A DNA stretch of 64,000 nt from contig CBDCCP010000001.1 of the NCBI GenBank assembly GCA_965214915.1, positions 1,984,001 through 2,048,000 of the forward strand, written 5' to 3'. The stretch's first letter is position 1. Each line of letters starts with the position of its first letter. Origin of the DNA: CATQHP01 sp965214915. Lineage in GTDB: Bacteria > Acidobacteriota > Terriglobia > Bryobacterales > UBA6623. This document shows, piece after piece, positions 35,203 through 44,530 of the stretch. Below the pieces are notes generated by a model that saw nothing but the letters and a program-made list of their open reading frames with translations, had not been told where the DNA came from and searched no databases. Made by a program: the position numbers and the translations under genes.

Positions 35203-36053
35203 TGGCAGTTACTGGCATGAGCATCGGAACCCGCGCCCTGTTGAGCCGCAGCGTATTGGCGCTGCTGTTTGCCGTCTGCGCCGCGGCCGCTGAAAAAGCG
35301 GCGCCGCGCAACGAGTACAGCGCCTCGGCGCCCGACGCCGTTAAAGAATCGCTCGCGGCAAGAGTCAGCGCATTCTACGGGTTTTTTCAAGCCGGAAAAT
35401 TCAGGGACGCCGAGGCGATCGTGTTGGAAGAATCGCGCGATATCTTCTACGGCATCCAGAAAAGCCGTATTTTCGGTTTCGACATCAAGAGCCTGGAGTT
35501 TACCGAAGATTTCAAGTCCGCCCGGGTGTTCGTAACGTGCAAGATGACCGTCCCCATGATGGGACACAAGCCTTTCGACATTCCGATAAACAGCGAGTGG
35601 CGCTGGCGGGACGGCGACTGGTTCATGCGCTTCGGGCCGCGCAGGTCTCCGGATGGGTCGATCCAGACGCCTTTTGGGCCGATGAAAAGCTCTTCGAGCC
35701 CAGGCGCTTCGCATAGCGGAGGATTGCTTCCGGGCGCGTCTGTTCGTCCGACGCTGGATTCGCTCAAGAACATGTTCCACGCCGACCGTACGGAGTTGCG
35801 CATGTCCGGGAGCGAGCCCGGCGAGCAGGCGATTTCCGTCCGGAATCAGGCTGTGGGTCCGCTCACGCTGAGCGTGCATGGCCGCTTGCCTCCGGGAATG
35901 CAGGTTGAGTTGCCGGAACGGATTGAGGCGGACGGGCGCGGCAAGATTCGATTCGTCTATACGCCGGGCGAGGAGCCGCTTCAGGGCCGTCACGTAGTTG
36001 AGTTGAACGTGCTGCCGATCGGTCAGATTTTGAAAATTTCCATTGATTTCTGA
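35202..36053 (+). CDS. Secreted protein of unknown function
   Basis: The ATG at 35202 overlaps the macrodomain stop (TAATG), suggesting translational coupling; an ATG at 35217 is the alternative. The 283-aa product has a signal peptide ending 'LLFAVCAAAA'. Residues 45-150 look like a small alpha+beta domain (NTF2-like is possible) with 'VSAFYGFFQAGKFRDAEAIV' and 'WRWRDGDWFMRF'. The last 100 residues are beta-rich and Ig-like. No family was recognised. Confidence 0.6.
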   Translation: MAVTGMSIGTRALLSRSVLALLFAVCAAAAEKAAPRNEYSASAPDAVKESLAARVSAFYGFFQAGKFRDAEAIVLEESRDIFYGIQKSRIFGFDIKSLEFTEDFKSARVFVTCKMTVPMMGHKPFDIPINSEWRWRDGDWFMRFGPRRSPDGSIQTPFGPMKSSSSPGASHSGGLLPGASVRPTLDSLKNMFHADRTELRMSGSEPGEQAISVRNQAVGPLTLSVHGRLPPGMQVELPERIEADGRGKIRFVYTPGEEPLQGRHVVELNVLPIGQILKISIDF

Positions 36054-36077
36054 TGCCGCCGGCGCCGGTAGGCCGCT

Positions 36078-36965
36078 ATGAAGATCGTCGCCATCGGCGA
36101 GATTCTCTGGGATCTGATTGCAGGTAAAGAGCATCTGGGCGGGGCGCCTTTCAATTTTGCCGTGCATGCGGCGCGGCTTGGGCACGATGTTTCGTTTGTC
36201 AGCGCGGTGGGCGGCGACGCGCGCGGCAAGCGGGCGCTGGAGCAGGCGGCGCGGCACGGGCTTTCGACCTCTCTGATCAAGCACGCGCCCGGACAGGAGA
36301 CCGGCGTTGTCGATGTCGCCATCGGTTGCGGGGGGCAGCCCGGCTATTCGATCCGCCGGCCCGCGGCTTACGATTTTCCTTTTTTGTCGGACGAAGAGAT
36401 CGCTGCGCTGGCGGCCGCGCGGACGGATTGGGTCTATTTCGGAACGCTGCAGCAGACCGGCGAGGCGGCCCGCCGGTTGACGCGGCGGCTGCTGGATGCG
36501 AATCCCGCCGCGGGGCGTTTCTACGATGTCAATCTCCGGCGCGGCTGCTGGCGCCCGGACCTGGTCGAGGAGTTGCTGGGGCTGGCCGACGTGGTCAAGC
36601 TGAACGATGCCGAGGCGGCCGAGTTGGGCGGGGCGCTGGGTTTCGCCGGCGGTTCCCTGGAGCGCTTTTGCCGCGCGGGGGCGGAGCGTTTCGGTTGGCG
36701 CGGCGTCTGCGTGACCCGCGGCGAGCGGGGGTGCGCGCTGCTGCTGGACGGCCGCTACGCGGAGCGGCCGGGGCGGCGGATTCGCGTAGTCGATACCGTC
36801 GGCGCGGGAGACGCCTTCGCCGCGGCGTTTTTGCACGGGCTGGCCCTTCGCTGGGACGCCGGGCGGATCGGCGATTTTGCGAACCGCGCCGGGGCGCTGG
36901 TCGCCGGCAGAGCCGGAGCGACGCCGGCCTGGGAGCCTGCCGAGCTGCTTTCGGAAGCGAAGTAG
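36078..36965 (+). CDS. PfkB-family sugar kinase
   Basis: The 295-aa ribokinase-fold enzyme begins 'MKIVAIGEILWDLI', has the N-terminal 'GGAPFNFAVHAARLG' substrate lid and the C-terminal signature 'DTVGAGDAF', whose D245 is the catalytic base. The pattern is closest to bacterial fructokinases, which make fructose-6-phosphate, but other ketoses or nucleosides are possible. It is convergent with the ABC permease gene. Confidence 0.9.
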   Translation: MKIVAIGEILWDLIAGKEHLGGAPFNFAVHAARLGHDVSFVSAVGGDARGKRALEQAARHGLSTSLIKHAPGQETGVVDVAIGCGGQPGYSIRRPAAYDFPFLSDEEIAALAAARTDWVYFGTLQQTGEAARRLTRRLLDANPAAGRFYDVNLRRGCWRPDLVEELLGLADVVKLNDAEAAELGGALGFAGGSLERFCRAGAERFGWRGVCVTRGERGCALLLDGRYAERPGRRIRVVDTVGAGDAFAAAFLHGLALRWDAGRIGDFANRAGALVAGRAGATPAWEPAELLSEAK

Positions 36966-36971
36966 GCCGGC

Positions 36972-37787
36972 TTACAGGAGTTCCTTGGAACGAAACCTCC
37001 ACAGCGCGAGAAGCAGGAAGATCGCCGTCACGTCGAAAGCGTAAAGCGTGAGCATGACGATGTCTTCCAGCGCGATCAGCCGCCCATTAATGATATGCGA
37101 GAAAACGCTGAATCGGTCGTAGCTCGGCAGAATGAAGTAGAGCGGGTTGGGCGCCGAAAAAAAGCTGGCGCTGGCGAAGTAGGCCGCGACTGCGGCGATA
37201 AGCGGATGCATCAGAAGCGACAGAAACAGGGCGGCGGATCCGGCCATAAGACTTTGGCAGAATATGAGCCAAGGGGCGTAACGCGCCGCCGAGGACGCTT
37301 CCAACCCGTTTACAGTTGTGAAAATTGCCAGAGCTATGCCGGTCAGCGCCGCATAGCCGCACAGCACCGCAACGGCGCCGCAGTATTTGCCCAGTAGAAA
37401 CTGCGTTCGCGACACAGGCTTGGCCAGAATCATGGAAACTGTCCCGTTGCGAATGTCGGCCGCCGCGGCGATGGAGCAAACGGCCAGCGCTACCAATGTG
37501 CCGCCGAGGGCGGTGAACCAGTAGAATCCCGCCAGGAACATAGAATCCACCGTATCCATTTGCTGACGCATTCGCTCGATAGATTCCTCGTCCACTTCAT
37601 CCGGCTTTGCCTCGGCGGCCCTTTCTAAAGCCCTTTCCATAGTCTGCCGCAGCCGATCTTGCACTTCGGAAACCGAGGCCGAGAAGACGATAGTCAGGCC
37701 CAACATGGCCAGCATGAGCGCCGCAGGCAGACGCCTGTGCAGCAAAGCGCGGATGCTGTCGGCGGCGATCGTCAGCACGGTTTTCAT
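36972..37787 (-). CDS. ABC-2 type transporter permease
   Basis: The 271-aa inner-membrane protein has six predicted helices and a long Glu/Arg-rich extracytoplasmic loop after helix 1. The 'ADIRNGTVSMILAKPVSRTQ' block is typical of ABC-2 permeases such as those of the NosY/GldF type. Its ATG overlaps the ATPase stop as ATGA (37784-37787), so the two are made together. The substrate is unknown. Confidence 0.88.
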   Translation of the reverse strand: MKTVLTIAADSIRALLHRRLPAALMLAMLGLTIVFSASVSEVQDRLRQTMERALERAAEAKPDEVDEESIERMRQQMDTVDSMFLAGFYWFTALGGTLVALAVCSIAAAADIRNGTVSMILAKPVSRTQFLLGKYCGAVAVLCGYAALTGIALAIFTTVNGLEASSAARYAPWLIFCQSLMAGSAALFLSLLMHPLIAAVAAYFASASFFSAPNPLYFILPSYDRFSVFSHIINGRLIALEDIVMLTLYAFDVTAIFLLLALWRFRSKELL

Positions 37788-38695
37788 GCCGCCCCCTCGC
37801 GTTCTATCGAGCCGAAAAATATCTCCTCCAGGGACTGCGTCTGCGTTTCCACTCGTTCGACCTCCGCCCCGCAGTTGCTCAGCGCCTGCTCGACCTCGCG
37901 GCGCACCGCATTGTCGTCGCATTCAATGACGGCTTGCGCTCCTTCCAGCGTCAACCGCGCCTTGGAAGGGGCTAACGCCTCCACGGCTTTTGGCGGCAGA
38001 TTCCTCACCACGATCCGGCATCCTTTGGCGCGCGACAACTCTGCCGGCGTTCCTATCCGGTTCAGTCTGCCGTGTTGCAGAATGGCTACCCGGTCGCATA
38101 CCGATTCGACTTCGGAGAGGATATGCGAGCAGACGAAGACCGTCTTCCCGCTCGCCTTGAGTTCCAGCAGGATGTCACGGAAGCTCCTGCGGGCAACCGG
38201 GTCGAGATTGGACGTGGGTTCGTCGAGGATCAGGAGATCGGGATCGTTGAGCAATGCCTGCGCCAGCCCCAGACGCTGCAGCATTCCCTTGGAGTACTGC
38301 GAGACCTTTTGTCCGCCGGCGTTCGACAGGCCGACGCGCTCCAGCATTTCCGCGGCCCGCCGCGAACGCTCCGCCGGTTCGCTGCCGAGCAGCCGGGCGT
38401 AGAACTCGAGCGCGCCTTGGCCGCTGTAATAGCTATGCAGGTTCACGGTCTCGGGCAAATATCCGAGCCTCTGCCGGACCTGCGCGCAGGTGACGGGCCG
38501 GTCGAACAGAAAGGCGGCGCCGGTGCTGGGGCGTATAAGATTCAGCAGGAGTTGAATCGTCGTGGACTTGCCGGCCCCGTTGGGCCCCAGGAAGCCGAAC
38601 GCCTCACCCGCATGGACTTCGAGATCGAGACCGATGAGGGCGACCGTGCCTCCCTTGTAGGTCTTGCCCAAGTTTTCGGTGCGGATGACGCTCAA
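37784..38695 (-). CDS. ABC transporter ATP-binding protein
   Basis: The 303-aa ATPase probably starts at TTG 38695, where AGGAG lies 4 nt upstream. The frame extends to an ATG at 38755 inside tlpA. Walker A 'GPNGAGKST' (37-45), signature 'YSKGMLQRLGLAQAL' and Walker B 'LLILDEPTSNLDP' are complete. The C-terminal 90 residues form the extra domain of the CcmA/NosF-like subfamily, with 'QSLEEIFF' near the end. It energises the adjacent ABC-2 permease. Confidence 0.93.
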   Translation of the reverse strand: MSVIRTENLGKTYKGGTVALIGLDLEVHAGEAFGFLGPNGAGKSTTIQLLLNLIRPSTGAAFLFDRPVTCAQVRQRLGYLPETVNLHSYYSGQGALEFYARLLGSEPAERSRRAAEMLERVGLSNAGGQKVSQYSKGMLQRLGLAQALLNDPDLLILDEPTSNLDPVARRSFRDILLELKASGKTVFVCSHILSEVESVCDRVAILQHGRLNRIGTPAELSRAKGCRIVVRNLPPKAVEALAPSKARLTLEGAQAVIECDDNAVRREVEQALSNCGAEVERVETQTQSLEEIFFGSIEREGAA

Positions 38696-38705
38696 AGGCT
38701 CTCCT

Positions 38706-39299
38706 CTACATGGCGTCCGACCCGGCGGAGACGCTCTCCTTGAGCAAACGCTCAAGCATCTGTCGCAGCCTCGCCTTGTGCGTTGGGCTGTACCCGATCC
38801 GGATCGACTCGATGCGGCCGTCCGTGTCGATCACTACCGTCGTGGGGATGGCGCTCACCCCGAATCGACTGCCGATGACGCTGTCCCGGTCCGTTACCAC
38901 GCGGAAGGTGTATTCGTTCCGCTCTACGAATTCGCGTACGCGCTCGAGATCCTCGCCCAGGTTGACGGCGACAATCTCCACGCCGCGCTCGCGGAACTCC
39001 TCGTGCAATTCCTGCAAATCCGGCAGCGCCCTCATGCAGGGTCCGCACCACGTCGCCCAGAAGTCCAATACAATCGCCTTGCGCGTGCGGAGTTCCGCAA
39101 GCGCGACGCTCCGCCCTTGCAGGTCGGCGGCTGAAAAGTCCGGCGATTCGTTCCCTACCTGAATGTCTCCAAGTTTGCCGCGGGCCGAACGCCTATCCCC
39201 GGCCATCTCGACTTTCACCTGGTAGTGAATCGCGGCGCTGGCGAGAGCGAACAGGATTCCGGCCGCGGCCCAAACGATGTTTTGCTTGCTCAGCTTCAC
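38706..39299 (-). CDS. TlpA-like membrane-anchored thiol-disulfide oxidoreductase
   Basis: The 197-aa protein has one N-terminal anchor (IVWAAAGILFALASAAI) and a periplasmic thioredoxin fold with 'WATWCGPCMRALP' (C85 and C88) and cis-proline 'AIPTTVVID'. TlpA/ResA proteins reduce apocytochrome c or other disulfides outside the cytoplasm. It is the first gene of an operon with the ABC ATPase and permease, an order resembling the tail of nos clusters, though no nos gene is present. Confidence 0.92.
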   Translation of the reverse strand: MKLSKQNIVWAAAGILFALASAAIHYQVKVEMAGDRRSARGKLGDIQVGNESPDFSAADLQGRSVALAELRTRKAIVLDFWATWCGPCMRALPDLQELHEEFRERGVEIVAVNLGEDLERVREFVERNEYTFRVVTDRDSVIGSRFGVSAIPTTVVIDTDGRIESIRIGYSPTHKARLRQMLERLLKESVSAGSDAM

Positions 39300-39351
39300 T
39301 TCGGCCCTGCCCGCCGGGGCTTTATTCTACATTGATTTTCGCCTCGTGTTG

Positions 39352-40938
39352 TTACAGGGCGGTGACGTTCTTTAACGGCTCGGGCGGGGCCTTGCAGGCG
39401 AAGCTCGCGGCGTCGTTCGGGCTTCCGCTGCCCTTGTAAACCGCGCGTTCCGGGTGGACGCAGAGCGGCCGGGTCTTTTGCAGCTTGCCGTCGATGACGC
39501 GCGACGCCGGCGGCTGCTCGGGGGGATTGCCCTCTTCCACCCAGTCTTCGATGGCGGAAAGCCAATCGACGCGGTCGGGGCCGGGGCCTCCGGCGCAGTG
39601 GAAAACGCCGGGCATCATGAAGAGGCGGAAGTAGTCGCGAACGTTCGGGTCGGATTTTTCGACGGCCTCGAAATAGTCGATCGACGCATACGCGGTCAGC
39701 GCGGCGTCCACCCAACCGTGCCAGAGGATCAGCTTGCCGCCCGCGGCTTTGAATCCGGAAAGGTCGGTATCGGTCGCGTCGGCGATCGACGCGAGTTTTT
39801 CGGAATCGCGCTCGAACGCCGCGAAATCGTAGCTTGCGTAGTTCCATTCCGGGTCGTCGAACACCAGATACTTGAACCCCTGCGTGGCGAAGCCGAACTG
39901 CGAGCTCGGTTCGCCGTAAGCCTTCAAGAGATTGGGGCTCGGGCCGGTGATCCAACCTTGCCAAGCGGGGCCTTCGGCTTCGCCGCCGAGCGGGAAACCG
40001 GGATAGATTTGGCCGTCCTGGTTGCGCGGCCCCGCATAGACCGCGGCGATGGCTTCTCTTTGCGCAACCGTCAGGCAATGCGGCGCGGCGCTGCCGCCGG
40101 GGCAGAGCGGCAAGCTCGACAGGCGGAACCCGCACTCTCGCGGGTCGTTCAGCACGCCGTCTTCGACGCCGTCGAGCTTGTCGCATTGCTCGAGGATGGT
40201 CGATTGCAGCAGCTTGCGGTTATCGGCCGTGATGACGGGATTCTCGACGTCGCTCGGATCCGGGAAGATGCGCTGGATGTTGTAGGCGAAGGCGGCCATG
40301 ACGCCCGTGAAGTCGTGGGCCGGCGCGCCGGCGACGATGCCGTCGAAGTCCTGCGGGTACCGTTGGGCCTCCATCATTGCCTGGCGGCCTCCGTTGGAGC
40401 AGCCGTAGAAGTAGGAATGCCTTGCGCCGGCGCCGTAGTAGGAACGGATGATTGCCTTGGCCGCCTCGGCCGTGCGATGGACGCCCAGGTAGCCGTAGTT
40501 GACTTGGCGTTCGAGGTGGTTGCGGGCCCAATCGGCGCGGATGCCGGGCGCCCGGTGGCCGGTGTCGGTGGCGACCGTTGCATAGCCGCGGTTGACCGAG
40601 AAACGCCCCTGGAACCCCAAGCTGCCGACGAAACCGCCGCCGCCGCCCATGAGGAATTTGCCGTTCCAATCGTCGGGGAGCAGCAGCTCGAAACGAATCT
40701 CGTCGCCGATTACCCCTTCGGCTCGGCAATGGGGCACGACGGCCTTCGACAGTCTCGACGGCACGCCCTCAGGCAGGTTTTCGGGTCGGGCTTCCTCGCC
40801 CGGGGATGTTGCCGCCCGGTCGATGCGGATGCCGGGAAGATCGAGATCCGTCAAAGCCGCGCAGTCTAGGGCCTGAAGAGTTTCGATCGAAAATATCGTT
40901 GCGGTCGCGGTCGCAAGCGCAAGTTGGAATCGGGTCAT
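39352..40938 (-). CDS. Secreted tannase/feruloyl esterase family protein
   Basis: The 528-aa product has a signal peptide and the family's CS-D-HC motif. S181 in 'YGCSNGGRQAM' is the nucleophile, D411 in 'WHGWVDAAL' and H447 in 'GVFHCAGG' complete the triad, and C180-C448 would form the linking disulfide. 'CDKLDGVEDGVLNDPREC' matches the calcium-binding lid. Members hydrolyse gallate, ferulate or related aromatic esters from plant matter. It is divergent from the VanZ gene. Confidence 0.93.
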   Translation of the reverse strand: MTRFQLALATATATIFSIETLQALDCAALTDLDLPGIRIDRAATSPGEEARPENLPEGVPSRLSKAVVPHCRAEGVIGDEIRFELLLPDDWNGKFLMGGGGGFVGSLGFQGRFSVNRGYATVATDTGHRAPGIRADWARNHLERQVNYGYLGVHRTAEAAKAIIRSYYGAGARHSYFYGCSNGGRQAMMEAQRYPQDFDGIVAGAPAHDFTGVMAAFAYNIQRIFPDPSDVENPVITADNRKLLQSTILEQCDKLDGVEDGVLNDPRECGFRLSSLPLCPGGSAAPHCLTVAQREAIAAVYAGPRNQDGQIYPGFPLGGEAEGPAWQGWITGPSPNLLKAYGEPSSQFGFATQGFKYLVFDDPEWNYASYDFAAFERDSEKLASIADATDTDLSGFKAAGGKLILWHGWVDAALTAYASIDYFEAVEKSDPNVRDYFRLFMMPGVFHCAGGPGPDRVDWLSAIEDWVEEGNPPEQPPASRVIDGKLQKTRPLCVHPERAVYKGSGSPNDAASFACKAPPEPLKNVTAL

Positions 40939-41080
40939 GTCGGTGCTCCGTCGGCGGCAGCCGTGCTCAAAAGCTTACCACCGCCCCTGTCCGGGCGCCT
41001 CCCGCCTAAGTCGGCCATGCGATTATAGAGCGGAAGCTGTATCCTATCGGGTGTTGCAGCCGCGGCGTTGTCGGTTCGAG

Positions 41081-41437
41081 ATGTTGAAGGGAGAGGTTTT
41101 CTGGAAGCTCGTTTTCTGGAGCGGCGTGATCGCTGTTTGCACGGTATCGCTGGCGCCGCCGCAACACGATCCGCTGGTTGAAGTTTTCGATAAATGGAAA
41201 CATATAGCCTCTTACTTCGCGCTGATGGCGGTAAGCTACCCCGCGTACCGAGCGCCGCGATTCGAATTGCGGATCGCAGCGGGCTTGACGCTGCTCGGCA
41301 TAGCGCTGGAGGCGGCGCAGAGCTTGCAGCCGCAGCGCTTTGCGAGCATGGCGGACGCCGCCGTCAACGTCGCGGGCATTGCCTTGGCCGTTCTCGCGGC
41401 CCGCGGCGTCGAGAGTCTGCGCCGCTGTCTTGCTTGA
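41081..41437 (+). CDS. VanZ-like membrane protein
   Basis: The 118-aa protein starts at the ATG at 41081 and has four membrane helices. The second begins after 'DKWKHIASYFALM', the conserved VanZ-type D-K-x-x-H motif, and the third has 'GIALEAAQSLQPQR' (conserved E-x-x-Q). Family members are small inner-membrane proteins of uncertain function; only VanZ is tied to teicoplanin resistance. No resistance cluster is near. Confidence 0.8.
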   Translation: MLKGEVFWKLVFWSGVIAVCTVSLAPPQHDPLVEVFDKWKHIASYFALMAVSYPAYRAPRFELRIAAGLTLLGIALEAAQSLQPQRFASMADAAVNVAGIALAVLAARGVESLRRCLA

Positions 41438-41470
41438 TTCTCGGAATTGCATTGCCGGGCGCATTCGGTT

Positions 41471-42283
41471 GTGATTGAAGTTCGGCTGTTGCATGCGGCG
41501 CTGGGAGCGGAAATATCGGGCGTCTCGCTTGGGAAGCTCGACGACGCGGACTTCGCGCGGATTCATGCGGCTTTCCTGGAGCATTTGACGATCGTTTTTC
41601 GCGGGCAGACGATTACGCCCGCGCAGCAAGTGGCCTTCACCGAAAGGTTCGGGCCGGCGCGGCCGCATCCTTTGGGAACCCGCGTTCATCGAAAAGGATT
41701 TCCCCAAGTGCTCGTGTTGGAAAACAAACCCGGGCGTCCGGGAGCCCGAAACGATTTCTGGCACTCCGATATTTCCTTTGCCGCCGCGCCGCCCAAGGCG
41801 TCGATCCTTTATGCCCTGCGCGTGACGGAGGGGGTCGGCGACACGTTGTTTGCGAACATGTACGCAGCCTACGACCGGCTGCCGGCGGACATGAAAGCGC
41901 GGCTGGAAGGGCTGAGCGCGTTCCATTCGAGCGAGAAGTTGGCCGAGCGCGCCAAGCGCGCGAAAGGCAGCGATGCGCGTCCGATCGACTCGATTCCCCA
42001 ACCGGCGGAGCATCCGGTTGTGCGGCTGCACCCGGAAACCGGGCGGCCCGCGCTGTATGTGAATCCGTACTTCACCACGCGCTTCGCCGGCATGAGCCGC
42101 GAGCAGAGCCGGCCCTTGATCGACGAGCTCGCCGCCCGCGCAACCGTCGCAGCCAATATCTATCGGTGCCGCTGGCGCGCGGGCGACGTTGTGATGTGGG
42201 ACAACCGTTGCGTGATGCACTACGCGGAGTACGACTACGACGACAGTCAGCCGCGCCTGATGAACCGCACGACCGCGGGTTGA
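41471..42283 (+). CDS. TauD/TfdA family Fe(II)/2-oxoglutarate dioxygenase
   Basis: Started at GTG 41471 (VIEVRLLHAALGAEISGV, the usual opening), the product is 270 aa. Iron ligands are the H and D of 'FWHSDISF' and the H of 'RCVMHYAEYDY'. The 2-oxoglutarate-binding Arg lies in 'PRLMNRTTAG'. These enzymes hydroxylate taurine, sulfonates, alkyl sulfates, phenoxyacids or similar small molecules. The substrate cannot be assigned. It is 33 nt after the VanZ gene. Confidence 0.93.
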   Translation: MIEVRLLHAALGAEISGVSLGKLDDADFARIHAAFLEHLTIVFRGQTITPAQQVAFTERFGPARPHPLGTRVHRKGFPQVLVLENKPGRPGARNDFWHSDISFAAAPPKASILYALRVTEGVGDTLFANMYAAYDRLPADMKARLEGLSAFHSSEKLAERAKRAKGSDARPIDSIPQPAEHPVVRLHPETGRPALYVNPYFTTRFAGMSREQSRPLIDELAARATVAANIYRCRWRAGDVVMWDNRCVMHYAEYDYDDSQPRLMNRTTAG

Positions 42284-42307
42284 CTTCCGCCGCCGAAGTG
42301 ATAGCCT

Positions 42308-43162
42308 ATGGACATGAACCGCAGAGAGTGGATGGCCGCAGCGGCCGGTTTCGCCGCGGCGAACGCGAACGCCGCCGGGGGAAAGATCGAGCGCGCGATT
42401 TTGATCAGCATGCTCCCCAAGGAGTTGTCGTACCTGGAGCAGTTCAAGCTCGCGGTCGATATCGGCTTTCATGCGATGGAGGCGCGGACGGTCGAGGACG
42501 ATGCCGAGGCGCGGCGGATCAAGGACGCGGCCGACAAAGCCGGGCTGCGCATCCATTCGGTGATGAACATGTCGCACTGGCGGGACCCGCTTTCGAGTCC
42601 CGACCCGGAGCAAGTCGATGCTTGCGTGCGCGGCATCCGCGCTTCAATGCGTCAAGCGAAACTTTACGGCGCCGATACGGTGCTGCTGGTTCCGGCTGTC
42701 GTCCGCGCGGACACGACCTACGAGCAAGCCTGGGAGCGCTCGCAGCAACAGATTCGCAAGCTGATCCCCGAGGCCGAAGCAAACGACGTGATCGTCGCGG
42801 TCGAGGAGGTCTGGAACAAGTTTTTGTTGACGCCGCGGGACTTTGCCCAGTACGTCGACGAGTTCAACCACCCTCTCGTCAAGGCATACTTCGACGTTGG
42901 CAATATCGTTCATTACGGAGTTCCCGAGCACTGGATACGAACCGTGGGCGCGCGGATCGTCAAAGTTCACTTGAAGGATTATTCGCGGCAAAAGGGGTTT
43001 GTGAACCTGGGCGAGGGCGACGTGAACTGGCCCGAGGTGCGCAAAGCTTTCGCGGAAGTCGGTTACGCCGGCGAGGCAACGGTCGAGTTGCGCGGCGGCG
43101 ACCGGGAATATCTTGCGGACATTGGCCGGCGGGTCGACCGGCTCTTGGGGCTTTCAGCCTGA
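42308..43162 (+). CDS. Xylose-isomerase-like TIM-barrel protein with Tat-like leader
   Basis: The 284-aa product starts 'MDMNRREWMAAAAGFAAANA', a Tat-style leader (RR followed by a short hydrophobic stretch). The barrel carries presumed metal ligands in 'VAVEEVWNKF' (Glu), 'YFDVGNIVHYG' (Asp), 'IVKVHLKDY' (His) and 'TVELRGGD' (Glu), the set found in hydroxypyruvate isomerase and sugar epimerases. A TAGCCT hexamer ends just before the first ATG, so the second ATG (42314) could be the true start. It overlaps the cca 3' end by 9 bp. Confidence 0.85.
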   Translation: MDMNRREWMAAAAGFAAANANAAGGKIERAILISMLPKELSYLEQFKLAVDIGFHAMEARTVEDDAEARRIKDAADKAGLRIHSVMNMSHWRDPLSSPDPEQVDACVRGIRASMRQAKLYGADTVLLVPAVVRADTTYEQAWERSQQQIRKLIPEAEANDVIVAVEEVWNKFLLTPRDFAQYVDEFNHPLVKAYFDVGNIVHYGVPEHWIRTVGARIVKVHLKDYSRQKGFVNLGEGDVNWPEVRKAFAEVGYAGEATVELRGGDREYLADIGRRVDRLLGLSA

Positions 43163-44467
43163 TGGGTCGAACTGCCGGCGGACGAACTGCAGCGCCGATT
43201 CCTTGTCCGTCAACCGGCCGTTCAGGTGCTCTTCTTCAACCGCGGATAGGATCTCGCCGAACAACGGACCGGGCGTGTAGCCTGCTTTCTTGAGATCGTT
43301 GCCGCTGATCAACGGCGGCGGCGGAGCGGGTTGTTCCCGGTCGAGCTCGTCCAGCTTCTTGCGGGCGAAGTCGTAGTTTGCAAGGTTGCCGTGGCTTGCC
43401 AGGCAATCCTGCCGATGGAGCTCGAGGTGCTCGTCGAAGCGCGGCTGCCAGAGGAAACGCTTGAGCTTGGCGGGCCGCATGCGGCTCACTTCCATGAACT
43501 TCATGTGGTTGGCGACCAGGGCCGAAATCCGCTCCGTGTCGGCGTTGGAAAAACGCAGGCGCTTGCAAATCCGCCCGGCGATCTCGACCCCGCGCGCGAC
43601 GTGGCCGTTAAAGCGAATACGGTCGGTTTCAGTGAACGTGTCGGGTTTGCCTACGTCGTGCAGCAACGCCCCCCAGGCAAGCGTTGCCGGCGGCTCGGCG
43701 AAACCTTCGAGCATCGTCAGGGTGTGTGTCCAAACATCGCCTTCGGGGTGAAATTGGGGCGGCTGCCTGACGCCCTGCAGGGCGGCGACCTCCGGCAGAA
43801 TGTGCCGCAGCAGCCCCGATTCGTCGAGAAGTTCGAAGCCCCGGCGCGCGCCGCCCTCGGTGAGGATGCGGCTCAACTCGCCGCGCACGCGCTCGGGGGC
43901 TGTTCGGTCGATCTCTCCTGCGTGGGCCTGGATCGACCGCATGGTTTCGCTTTCGATGTCGAATGCGAGTCCTGCGGCGAAGCGCACCGCACGGAGCATG
44001 CGCAGATGGTCTTCCCGGAACCGTTGATCCGGCGAGCCGATGGCGCGGACCAGCCGCTTGTCGAGGTCGGCGCGTCCGCCGACGAAATCGAGGATTTCGC
44101 CGCTGAACGGGTCGCGCAGCATTGCGTTGATCGTGAAGTCGCGGCGACGGACGTCCTCTTCCGCGCTCGTTGCAAACGTCACGCCCGACGGGCGGCGGCC
44201 GTCGCGGTAAGCACGGTCGGTGCGGTAGGTCGCGACTTCCGCGAAGCCGTTGCCGTGGGGTATGCGCACGACGCCGAAGCGGGCGCCCACGGTCTTCGCG
44301 CCGGGGAACAACGCCGTAACCTGCTCGGGGACGGCGCTTGTCGCCACATCGTAATCTTCGATCCTGCGGCCCAGCAGCCGGTCGCGCACGCAGCCGCCCA
44401 CAAAATAGGCTTCGTAGCCGTTTTCGCGCAGGAGCTTGACAATCGCTTCGGCCATGATTTCGGCCAC
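43154..44467 (-). CDS. cca: CCA-adding tRNA nucleotidyltransferase (class II)
   Basis: The 437-aa enzyme adds or repairs the 3' CCA of tRNAs. Motif A has 'FVGGCVRDRLLG' and the catalytic 'DYDVAT' (D38, D40). 'RRRDFTINAM' and 'REDHLRMLRAVRFAA' form the nucleotide-binding and later motifs. Residues 235-345 hold an HD domain ('LLHDVGKPD', 'ANHMKF'), so it may also act as a phosphohydrolase. An ATG at 44455 is an equally good start. Confidence 0.93.
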   Translation of the reverse strand: MAEIMAEAIVKLLRENGYEAYFVGGCVRDRLLGRRIEDYDVATSAVPEQVTALFPGAKTVGARFGVVRIPHGNGFAEVATYRTDRAYRDGRRPSGVTFATSAEEDVRRRDFTINAMLRDPFSGEILDFVGGRADLDKRLVRAIGSPDQRFREDHLRMLRAVRFAAGLAFDIESETMRSIQAHAGEIDRTAPERVRGELSRILTEGGARRGFELLDESGLLRHILPEVAALQGVRQPPQFHPEGDVWTHTLTMLEGFAEPPATLAWGALLHDVGKPDTFTETDRIRFNGHVARGVEIAGRICKRLRFSNADTERISALVANHMKFMEVSRMRPAKLKRFLWQPRFDEHLELHRQDCLASHGNLANYDFARKKLDELDREQPAPPPPLISGNDLKKAGYTPGPLFGEILSAVEEEHLNGRLTDKESALQFVRRQFDPSG

Positions 44468-44530
44468 TGGGCTGCAACCTTTCTCAAGTGTTGCACGCGG
44501 CCGAAGAGGCGGATGCGACGAGCGGTCCGC

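Noticed and set aside
35198..35203. TATAAT before the unknown secreted gene as a promoter
   Set aside because: It overlaps the macrodomain stop and the next ATG, so it would start transcription inside the coding region; coincidence of the TAATG junction is more likely.
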